Origin: JBCCJA01 sp039045975
GTDB taxonomy: Bacteria; Planctomycetota; Planctomycetia; Planctomycetales; Planctomycetaceae
NCBI GenBank assembly: GCA_039045975.1
Contig: JBCCJA010000053.1
Location: forward strand, 1 to 27,979
Length of the DNA stretch: 27,979 nt
Direction: 5' to 3'
Shown here: one piece after another, positions 15,137 through 21,537 of the stretch
How positions within the stretch are numbered: position 1 is the stretch's first letter
How the letters are laid out: each line of letters begins with the position of its first letter
Notes under the pieces: generated by a model
Database searches by the model: none
Seen by the model: the letters and a program-made list of their open reading frames with translations, nothing else
What the model was told of the DNA's origin: nothing
Program-made: the position numbers and the translations under genes

Positions 15137-15173
15137 TCTTCCGTTCGGAAGACAAGTCTTCCATTTGGAAGAC
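15137..15173. promoter_or_regulatory. 10-bp phased array of four TCTTCC/GGAAGA half-sites
   Basis: The half-sites TCTTCC (15137-15142), GGAAGA (15147-15152), TCTTCC (15157-15162) and GGAAGA (15167-15172) alternate in orientation and recur exactly every 10 bp, so all face one side of the helix. They form two tandem palindromes with centres 20 bp apart (near 15144.5 and 15164.5). The array begins 4 bp after the zinc-ribbon stop codon and ends 18 bp before the candidate -35. The simplest reading is a binding site for a dimeric activator or repressor. As RNA it would form two short hairpins. Confidence 0.6.
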
Positions 15174-15177
15174 AGAT

Positions 15178-15402
15178 TTATCCGACGCGGCCCCGGACCC
15201 GTCCCGCCGTCGCGATCGGCTCGGCGTGGGTCTCTTCGCAGGTCGGGACGGGACAGTGATAGTACCGCACGCCGCGACGCTTCTTCGTGCCGCCCTTGGT
15301 GAGCACCATCTCGATCAGGCAAGACGGACAGACCGGCCGCGGAACCCGCCCGAAGGCGAGCACCGCGGGATCGGTCGGCCGTAAGGTCTGAGCGTTGGCC
15401 AC
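15178..15402 (-). CDS. Zinc-ribbon protein, Ogr/Delta-like late transcription activator candidate
   Basis: 74 aa from GTG 15402, placed 7 nt after the protease stop. The zinc ligands are C25-x2-C28-x21-C50-x4-C55 (CPSC...RYYHCPVPTC). The Ogr and Delta proteins of phages P2 and P4 are about 72 aa with C-x2-C-x22-C-x4-C and an R-Y-H-x-C stretch, so size, spacing and flanking residues agree closely. Ogr binds dyad sites about 55 bp upstream of late promoters and recruits RNA polymerase. Here a phased dyad array and a weak promoter lie immediately downstream, which suits such a role. The linker is very basic (KGGTKKRRGVR). The alternatives are a Com-like regulator or a structural zinc ribbon. Confidence 0.65.
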   Translation of the reverse strand: MANAQTLRPTDPAVLAFGRVPRPVCPSCLIEMVLTKGGTKKRRGVRYYHCPVPTCEETHAEPIATAGRVRGRVG

Positions 15403-15409
15403 GGGCGGA

Positions 15410-16069
15410 TCAGGCTCCCCTCGTCCGGGCGACGCGGGCCTTGACCCGCTCCTCCCGCTCTTCTGGCGACATTGCCGACCCGCCTCCTTCGGGGAGCCCC
15501 GGCGGAGCAACGTGACCACCCTTCCGCGACCGCTGACTCAAGCTGACAGCGGGCACGAGGCCCGACAGCAACGCGAGATCCCAGCCGGTCTTCGCCCCGA
15601 GCTTCTTCTTGTCGTCGAGCACGGCCGGCGGCACGCCCTTCGTCGCGAGTGCCTCGCACTCTTGCATGAAGCGGGCCTGCGCCGGGCTGCCGATCTGCGA
15701 CATCATTGCCGCCGACTGCCGCTCGATCTTGTCGAGGCGATCCGTGAGCGGCCTCACGGCGTTCGCCACGGCTTTCGTGATCGACTGGGTCATCATCGCG
15801 GCGTCGCCCGCGACCTCGACGGTGCTGTCAAGCGTCGAACCCGACGGTGCGTCCATCGACTTGAGCGTCGAGACTATGACGCCCAGACGCTCGACGACGT
15901 TGGTCTCGTCGGTGCCTTCCGGGAGCGAGACGCCCTCGGGCAGCAGGTCAACGATGAGATTCATCAGGGTCGCGACGCCGGCACCGCTGATCGCAAGGTC
16001 GCCCCCGCCGGTCAGGGCTTCGCCGGTGCCTTCACCGGAGCCGCTGTTGTCGCCTTCGTTCTCAGCCAT
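15410..16069 (-). CDS. Nested scaffold protein from internal start
   Basis: 219 aa read in the same frame as the protease from ATG 16069 (MAENEGDNSGSGEG). Evidence for a true second start: GGAGG at 16079-16083 with a 9-nt spacer, and the ATG falls exactly where the protease domain ends and the polar, helical scaffold begins. The arrangement is known from lambda (C and Nu3) and Mu (I and Z), where the nested product is the bulk scaffold. It would be made in greater amount than the full protease. Whether both products exist needs protein data. Confidence 0.62.
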   Translation of the reverse strand: MAENEGDNSGSGEGTGEALTGGGDLAISGAGVATLMNLIVDLLPEGVSLPEGTDETNVVERLGVIVSTLKSMDAPSGSTLDSTVEVAGDAAMMTQSITKAVANAVRPLTDRLDKIERQSAAMMSQIGSPAQARFMQECEALATKGVPPAVLDDKKKLGAKTGWDLALLSGLVPAVSLSQRSRKGGHVAPPGLPEGGGSAMSPEEREERVKARVARTRGA

Positions 16070-16717
16070 CGCTCGATACCTCCGATTGAGAAACACGCCG
16101 GGCCGACGGAACGTCCGCCAGCGTCCGACCCGGCGATCTCGTTTCGCCGGCCTCTGGTTGAGGGCAAGGAACGTCCCCTGCCCCGTCACGACCGGGCGAT
16201 CTGTCGCCGCGATGTGAGCCAATCTGTACGCGTAGGTGCGTCCTTCGCCGTCTTTGTCGGGCCACATCCCGGGAGAGACCTTGATCGCCGGGTTCTGCAG
16301 CCAGAGGGCCACGGCCGGCGTCGTGTAATGAGACGCCCAGAGGTGAGTGCCGTCAAAGATCAACTCGTCGACCGGAGCGATCAGCTCCGCCGTCGGGATG
16401 ACACGGGTTTCGAGATCGCCGTGGCTCATGCCGAGATTGGCCGCGACGCCCCCCGCCTTCGCCTGGACGTGCGACACGACCATCGTCGAGAGCAGCGCCG
16501 GGGTCGCTTCGACGACAGTCTCCGTGCCGTCGTCGAGACTGACGGTGTGCCACTCGCCGACCCGGATCACGTCCTTCACGACGCGCGTGAACGGCTTGTC
16601 CGGGAACGCCCGCTGGTCCTCCTCCGAATACCGGGGCGGGCCGAACAGGTACATCGGCGGATCGGGCACCGGCATGTCGTGCCCGGGATAGACGGCGGGG
16701 GGCTGTGGCCGCGGCAT
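15410..16717 (-). CDS. Head maturation protease with C-terminal scaffold, Mu gpI-like
   Basis: 435 aa. The first ~215 residues look like a phage prohead protease: KDVIRVGEWHTVSLDDG, TMVVSHVQAKAGGVAANLGMSHGD with a candidate catalytic His in GMSHGD, LWASHYTTPAVALWLQ and SPGMWPDKDGEGRTYAYRLAHIAATDRPVV, where a Ser or Asp/His pair could complete the site. The remainder (~217-435) is polar, Gly/Ser/Glu-rich and then helical with LTDRLDKIERQSAAMM, as in scaffolds. A second start lies between the halves (see the nested entry). The expected job is to guide capsid assembly and then cleave scaffold and itself. The gene lies 8 nt downstream of the SAP-like gene. Confidence 0.75.
   Translation of the reverse strand: MPRPQPPAVYPGHDMPVPDPPMYLFGPPRYSEEDQRAFPDKPFTRVVKDVIRVGEWHTVSLDDGTETVVEATPALLSTMVVSHVQAKAGGVAANLGMSHGDLETRVIPTAELIAPVDELIFDGTHLWASHYTTPAVALWLQNPAIKVSPGMWPDKDGEGRTYAYRLAHIAATDRPVVTGQGTFLALNQRPAKRDRRVGRWRTFRRPGVFLNRRYRAMAENEGDNSGSGEGTGEALTGGGDLAISGAGVATLMNLIVDLLPEGVSLPEGTDETNVVERLGVIVSTLKSMDAPSGSTLDSTVEVAGDAAMMTQSITKAVANAVRPLTDRLDKIERQSAAMMSQIGSPAQARFMQECEALATKGVPPAVLDDKKKLGAKTGWDLALLSGLVPAVSLSQRSRKGGHVAPPGLPEGGGSAMSPEEREERVKARVARTRGA
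16079..16083 (-). promoter_or_regulatory. Internal Shine-Dalgarno of the nested scaffold
   Basis: GGAGG inside the protease gene, nine bases before the in-frame ATG at 16069. It decides the internal start, since strong Shine-Dalgarno sites are otherwise seen here only before real starts (tail tube, tape measure, gp36-like gene). Confidence 0.6.
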
Positions 16718-16725
16718 CGCTCAGG

Positions 16726-17397
16726 TCACTCCTCGTCGGCGTCCGGCTCGACCCACGGCTGCAGGGCGACCGGGTCGTACTTGTCGGTCCCGAACGCCTC
16801 CTTCAGGCGAGCGAGGATTTCGGCTTTGAGTCCGTCCGAATCGACGCCGTGCCGTTCGGCGATCTCGACCAGCTCGCCTTTCAGGAGGTCGTCCAAGTCG
16901 ATCGGTTCGGACGGCGTGGCGTCGGCCGTGGGCCCGCCGTCGGCGACCTCCGGATCACCCTCCGGGCTGGCGACTTCGGACTCGGTCTCCGGCTCGTCTT
17001 CCGTTTCGACCGACTCGACGTCGTCGCCAATCTGGTCATCGATCGTCGCGCCCATCCGGTGGGCCGCGATGCGGGCCCTCAGCTCGTCTTCATCGCCGGT
17101 CCAGTCGAGGCCCTCCGACTCGGCGATCGCGGCGAGCGTCTCGGCATCGAGCGAATCGAGATCGACGGTGTCGACGTCGAGCGAATCGGGCGGCGGGCCT
17201 TCGCCGGCGACCTCACGCTCGACCTGCGTCGAGTCACGGAACGGGTGGACCTTGGCGTCGCCCGGGAACGTCGTGTCGCAGGCTTGGTCGTCGCTGATCT
17301 TCGTGAAACGCCCGCGGTTGTAGCGGAACACCTCCCCGATCGAGAGGGCGGCGAACGTGGCGACGACGTAACGGACGGCAGCGGTGACGGCACTCAT
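16726..17397 (-). CDS. Acidic protein with two SAP/HeH-like helical motifs
   Basis: 223 aa, strongly acidic. The N-terminus is mildly hydrophobic (TAAVRYVVATFAALSIGEVF). Two similar helix-extended-helix segments follow: LDAETLAAIAESEGL...DELRARIAAHR (~82-113) and LLKGELVEIAERHGVDSDGLKAEILARLKEA (~172-202). They are separated by a Glu/Asp/Pro/Thr-rich linker. SAP, HeH and Rho-N motifs of this form usually bind nucleic acid or act as small adaptor folds, and they are common beside portal genes. It starts inside the portal stop (4-nt overlap) and ends 8 nt before the protease. It may be a head-tail adaptor or scaffold partner; a defined role cannot be given. Confidence 0.55.
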   Translation of the reverse strand: MSAVTAAVRYVVATFAALSIGEVFRYNRGRFTKISDDQACDTTFPGDAKVHPFRDSTQVEREVAGEGPPPDSLDVDTVDLDSLDAETLAAIAESEGLDWTGDEDELRARIAAHRMGATIDDQIGDDVESVETEDEPETESEVASPEGDPEVADGGPTADATPSEPIDLDDLLKGELVEIAERHGVDSDGLKAEILARLKEAFGTDKYDPVALQPWVEPDADEE

Positions 17398-19625
17398 ATC
17401 GGGTACTCCTGTCGGAACTCGGGGTCGAGGTCTTCGTATTCAACGATCAGGTGACGCAGACGCATCGCCTTCCGTTCGCTGATCGGGGTCGGGCGGCAGC
17501 GGCAATTCCAGTCCGTCATCGCCTTGATGAAGGCCTTATGTGCCCGCGAACCGCGGCGAGCTATGAGGCCGTCCATGTGTCGGTGCGTGTCACGGAGCCT
17601 CTCGTCTCGCGTCACCTGTATCTGGACGTAGGGAAACGCCTCGGAAATTCCGGGCTTCGCAAGTGCCTCCTCTTGCCCTTCGACATAGGCCGTCTTGGTG
17701 ACCGTCCGCAGCACGGTCTCCGACTGGCCGCGGGTCAGCTCGACAGCGTCCTTGACCGACGTGCGGAACGTCTCGACCGATTCCCCCCGCTCGATCGATT
17801 GCTCCAGCTTCTCTTTGAGCCGCTCGATCAGCTCGTTGCCGCGGCCCGTCGTGGGGGCACGCTTCCCCGCCGCCGTGGCCGCGTCGATCACGCCCTGATG
17901 GTTCAGGAACCGCGAGAGGTCGCCGAGCCAGCGGGACGTGTCGAGCAGGCGCGTCGTATCGCCGAAACGACGCCGCACAGAAAACGGGTCGCGGGCGTCC
18001 ATCGCGACGGCGGTCGAGAACCGTTCGGCCTCCGCTTCCGGGAGCGACTGGCCGCCCTCTCGGATCGCGACTTCGGGGGCCCAGAGAGAGGCCATGCCCA
18101 GCAGTCGAAGGGCGTGTTCGTAACGCTCGCCGATCTCGCGGAGGTCGAGAAACAATTCTTGGGCCTCCCGGGTGATCTGTCGGTTCGTGACGATCTCGTT
18201 TTCGATCGCCCGCCAAATGCGGCCGACGTCCGCGACCGTCGCCGCTTCCAGTTCGTCATACGTCGGCAACCCCTCGGGGAACGGCGTCTCCGCACCGAAC
18301 GGGTCGGGCGGTGCGATCTCGAAACCCTGACGCGGCACGACCGCCGTGGGCTGACTCAGCCCGACCGCCGGTTGGGGCGTCCTCAAGGCCATCGCCTGCT
18401 CTGCCCGCACCGCCTCAGCGAGACGCTCTTCGAAGTCGGCGGGGATCGGGACGCCCGCCCCTTCGAAGACCTTCCTCAGGTCGATCGCCCGCTGGATCGG
18501 CGTCGGCGTGCCCGTCGACAGGATCGACCGGGCCAGCTCGACCATCGTCGAGTCGGGCAGTTGGGTCAGGTCGGGGTACTCGACCGCGAGCGCCTCTTCG
18601 TCGGGCCCGTTCATGCCCGCCGTCTTGTTGACGACGTACTTCTGGAATGGGTCGGCGAGCTGCTCCAAGATTTCTTGGATCAAGGCAAACAGTACGAGCT
18701 GGTGGGCCGCGGCCATCGCGAACGAACCGACGTCGCTGGTCTGGATCGTCGACAGCTCCGGGATCCCGAACGCCCGCAGCATGCGGATGTCCGACTCGTT
18801 CATCGCCCGGTCGAGCGGGCCCGGGTCGCTGAGCGAAGACTGCTCTTCGAATTCGACCGGATAGTTGCCTTCGGAATCCCGCTCGCCGATCAGGTAGAAG
18901 ACGCTCCCCTTTTGGTACTGGCCGTACGCGTCCGTGACGATCTCGACCATGTTGTGCTCTTGGCCGCTGCTGTCCGTGTAGACGGCCGGGCCGCGGGCGA
19001 TGCCGCCCTTGAGCATGTACTTCTCGAAGAAGATCGGTCGCATCTCGCGAATGTCGCGGCGGACCTTCCACTCTTCGTAAGGGGCCCCGCCGAGCCGCGA
19101 CCGCCCGTGCGGTTCGGTCGGCGTCGCGTCCATCGCCAGCCACCAACTCTCGCGGGGCGGCAGCTCCAGCGTCTCGCCCTTCACGGTCAGGTCGATCCCG
19201 TCGAACCGCCCGTCGGCATCGCGACGCATCGTCGTGTTCTTGAACGGCAACGGGTCGAGGCTGTCGATGACCAACACGCCCGACTTCCGGTCGTACTTCC
19301 ACGCCTTCTCGTAAGCGACGCGGCCGTGGCGGAGGGCGTCCATCATCGAATGGATCGAACGGTTCCACAGACGCTCCAGCGACTCGGTGAGGGCTTGGGC
19401 CCGGTCCGACGGCAGGCCCGAAGACTCGTCCGCGGTGACCTGCACGGGGACGCTCATCAGGTGCGACTTCAGCACGCGGAGCGCAAACGCGACCTGATAG
19501 TCTTGTTCCATCAGATCCGCGAGTTCGGGCCATGTCCGTGGCTCTTTGCGGGCGAGCTTCTCCAGCAGCCGGCTCGACGTCGCCCGTGCCCCGACCTTCG
19601 ATCCGACCTTGAGTCCACCGCTCAT
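17394..19625 (-). CDS. Portal protein (DUF935/Mu gp29 type) fused to a Mu F-like head morphogenesis domain
   Basis: 743 aa from ATG 19625, which overlaps the terminase stop (ATGA); the longer upstream frame is only a shadow of the terminase gene. The first ~500 residues follow the Mu gp29 portal pattern, including DLMEQDYQVAFALRVLKSHLMS, DALRHGRVAYEKAWKYD and AFGIPELSTIQTSDVGSFAMAAAHQLV. The C-terminal ~70 residues carry the F-domain signature R-x-x-H-x-x-x-D-G-L ... WNCRCRP (~675-710). In Mu the portal and F are separate genes, so here they are fused. The portal forms the ring at the packaging vertex, and F-type proteins are internal head proteins, sometimes ejected. Confidence 0.85.
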   Translation of the reverse strand: MSGGLKVGSKVGARATSSRLLEKLARKEPRTWPELADLMEQDYQVAFALRVLKSHLMSVPVQVTADESSGLPSDRAQALTESLERLWNRSIHSMMDALRHGRVAYEKAWKYDRKSGVLVIDSLDPLPFKNTTMRRDADGRFDGIDLTVKGETLELPPRESWWLAMDATPTEPHGRSRLGGAPYEEWKVRRDIREMRPIFFEKYMLKGGIARGPAVYTDSSGQEHNMVEIVTDAYGQYQKGSVFYLIGERDSEGNYPVEFEEQSSLSDPGPLDRAMNESDIRMLRAFGIPELSTIQTSDVGSFAMAAAHQLVLFALIQEILEQLADPFQKYVVNKTAGMNGPDEEALAVEYPDLTQLPDSTMVELARSILSTGTPTPIQRAIDLRKVFEGAGVPIPADFEERLAEAVRAEQAMALRTPQPAVGLSQPTAVVPRQGFEIAPPDPFGAETPFPEGLPTYDELEAATVADVGRIWRAIENEIVTNRQITREAQELFLDLREIGERYEHALRLLGMASLWAPEVAIREGGQSLPEAEAERFSTAVAMDARDPFSVRRRFGDTTRLLDTSRWLGDLSRFLNHQGVIDAATAAGKRAPTTGRGNELIERLKEKLEQSIERGESVETFRTSVKDAVELTRGQSETVLRTVTKTAYVEGQEEALAKPGISEAFPYVQIQVTRDERLRDTHRHMDGLIARRGSRAHKAFIKAMTDWNCRCRPTPISERKAMRLRHLIVEYEDLDPEFRQEYPI

Positions 19626-21112
19626 CGTCGCGACCTCCGTCCCGCGAGGAACGATTCGCTGACCTTGGCCCCGACCGGCGACGCCCGACGTTCGGTCGGC
19701 ATCGCGTCGAGCGCGAGCGCACACGCCCAGAAGCGGTCGGCGTGTCCGACGTCGCTGCGACTCGTGCGGATGACCGACACGCCCCCCGCACCGACTTCGG
19801 CTTCCTCGACCTGTTGGAGGTCGAGCTGCAGGTCGGGCAGGTCGGGGATGACCGCCTTCTCGCGACGGAAGGCGAGCTGCACCTTCACCGCGGCCTGTCC
19901 CTGCCAACGCGACGAACATGACACGCCGCGGAGGACCGGGTGCTCTTTGCGCAGCTCCTCCGCGAGCTGGTTGCCGATGCCGCCCTGGTCGACCTTGCCG
20001 GCGACGACACGATGGCCGATGCGGCCCATCAACTTGTTGACGTACGAGCGTTGCTGGTCATAGGGGGTCTTCTCCATCACGCGGAGGACGCGGAGATTCA
20101 CTGTGCCGTCGGGTCGTCTTTCGAAGACAGCGACCGCCGACACGTCCTGAGACCGTCCGACATCGAAGCCGAGATAGAGCGGACCTGACTTGTACCCGCG
20201 CGGGATCGTCTCGCCGGACCACAGCACGTCTCGGGCGGGCCGCGAGCACTTCGCGACCATCTCGGACGAGAGGATCGCGTTGTCGGTCTGGCTCGTCCAG
20301 ACGTTGTCGAAGACACGTCGGGCATGACTCAGCGTCATCTTGTTGCGGTCGGAGTCGATGTCGTCCTGCCGCATCCATGACGCGAGCTTCGCCCCGGGCG
20401 GCGACTCGTAGACGTGCCACGCCGGGTCTTTGACCGCCTGCTCTTTGACCTCCCACTGCCACGTCCCGCGGACGCCGGCGTTCGTGATCACGACGAGGAC
20501 CGAGGTCGGCACCTTCGCCATGCCCGAGAGGAGCATGTCGAACAGCTTGCGGTTTTTGTGGTAGGTCGGCTCGTCGACCACGATCACGTCGTCGCGGCGG
20601 CCCGAAGCCGTCGGGGCGTCGGACGACAGGATTTCGAACCGCCCGCCCGGCCCGATCGCTTCGTAGTTGTTGAAGCGGATGTGTCTCCCGAACCACGGGT
20701 TGAGCACCGCTTCGGCTAACATCGAATCCCGAAGCAGGCTCGCCTGATCGCGATCGGCCGCCGCCCCCGAGATACGCATGCGGCGGCCCGCGTAGGAGAG
20801 CAGCCAGTTGACGATGCGTCCCTGCAGTCCCGTCTTGTCGCTGCCGCGGGGGAGCGTGAGCCAGAACCTCCGGGGGCCCTTATAGTCCGACCGGACGCCG
20901 GCGGCGTGCTCGATCGCGGGGACCAGCGGACGCACGATCCGGCCCTGCCACGGCTCCCACACGTCGCCGAGACGACGCGGTTCGGGTCGCGAGTCGATCG
21001 TCACGTTCGACAGGTACGACACGAGCGAACGCGACGCCTCACGGTCGGCGAGAGCTTCGGCGAACTCGACGTCTGCGGCGAGAGTGACGAGAGACATCAT
21101 GAGGGCGATCAA
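19622..21112 (-). CDS. terL: Terminase large subunit
   Basis: 496 aa, normal length. ATPase: variant Walker A LPRGSDKTG (87-95), Walker B VIVVDE (176-181) and coupling motif VVITNAG (207-213). Nuclease: RNase H-like strand YLGFDVGRSQD with Asp317, an acidic KVDQGG and a late Asp in GHADRFWAC. It pumps DNA into the prohead through the portal and cuts the concatemer. Walker A has Pro-Arg-Gly-Ser-Asp-Lys-Thr instead of the classic form; Lys and Thr are kept. ATG 21112 overlaps the small subunit stop, and the stop overlaps the portal start. Cos or pac mode cannot be read from the sequence. Confidence 0.92.
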   Translation of the reverse strand: MIALMMSLVTLAADVEFAEALADREASRSLVSYLSNVTIDSRPEPRRLGDVWEPWQGRIVRPLVPAIEHAAGVRSDYKGPRRFWLTLPRGSDKTGLQGRIVNWLLSYAGRRMRISGAAADRDQASLLRDSMLAEAVLNPWFGRHIRFNNYEAIGPGGRFEILSSDAPTASGRRDDVIVVDEPTYHKNRKLFDMLLSGMAKVPTSVLVVITNAGVRGTWQWEVKEQAVKDPAWHVYESPPGAKLASWMRQDDIDSDRNKMTLSHARRVFDNVWTSQTDNAILSSEMVAKCSRPARDVLWSGETIPRGYKSGPLYLGFDVGRSQDVSAVAVFERRPDGTVNLRVLRVMEKTPYDQQRSYVNKLMGRIGHRVVAGKVDQGGIGNQLAEELRKEHPVLRGVSCSSRWQGQAAVKVQLAFRREKAVIPDLPDLQLDLQQVEEAEVGAGGVSVIRTSRSDVGHADRFWACALALDAMPTERRASPVGAKVSESFLAGRRSRR

Positions 21113-21537
21113 GCCGGGCCCTCCCCGTCGGGGAGCACGGCGTCGACATCGATCCCGAGACGCATCGCACGTTGCGTGATCTGCTCTTCGGTAAGTCCCG
21201 CGAGAGTGTCTTCACGTCGGGTGACGTCGACCCGTTCGCGGTACTTCTCGGGGCGGAGGGCCTTGAGCATGAACTCGATCAGCTTCGGGCTGCCCTCCTC
21301 GCCGAACGCCTGTCGCTTCGCCTCTTCTTCCCAGTGGTCGGCGAAGTCTTCGACCGCGTCACGGAATGCCTCCGCGTAGTCGGGCCGCTCTTTGACCCAC
21401 CGGCTGTGGGTGTTTCGGCTAACCCCGGCGATCTCGGCGGCCTTGCGGACCGTCCCGTGCTGGACGTACGCCCCGATGAATTTGACCTGCGTCGCGGAAA
21501 GACCGTTTTCTGCACGGTTTTGCACGGCGTCTGCCAT
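21109..21537 (-). CDS. terS: Terminase small subunit
   Basis: 142 aa. An N-terminal helix-turn-helix (TVRKAAEIAGVSRNTHSRW, about 29-47) follows a helical opening (SATQVKFIGAYVQHG), the typical small-terminase DNA-recognition region. The middle is helical and charged (AEAFRDAVEDFADHWEEEAKR) and suits ring formation. The C-terminus (LTEEQITQRAMRLGIDVDAVLP) would contact the large subunit. It marks the viral DNA for packaging. It shares one base with the beta-helix gene stop and four with the large subunit start. Confidence 0.88.
   Translation of the reverse strand: MADAVQNRAENGLSATQVKFIGAYVQHGTVRKAAEIAGVSRNTHSRWVKERPDYAEAFRDAVEDFADHWEEEAKRQAFGEEGSPKLIEFMLKALRPEKYRERVDVTRREDTLAGLTEEQITQRAMRLGIDVDAVLPDGEGPA

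Noticed and set aside
15395..17323. 642-codon open frame on the plus strand
   Set aside because: It lies antisense to the protease, zinc-ribbon start and SAP-like genes; the composition is that of a shadow frame.
17394..19919. Longer version of the portal starting at 19919
   Set aside because: The extra N-terminus is a shadow of the terminase gene; ATG 19625 overlaps the terminase stop in the usual ATGA form.
17451..20063. 870-codon open frame on the plus strand
   Set aside because: It lies antisense to the portal and terminase genes, is extremely rich in Arg, Asp and Val as expected for the complement of high-GC coding DNA, and has no recognisable domain.
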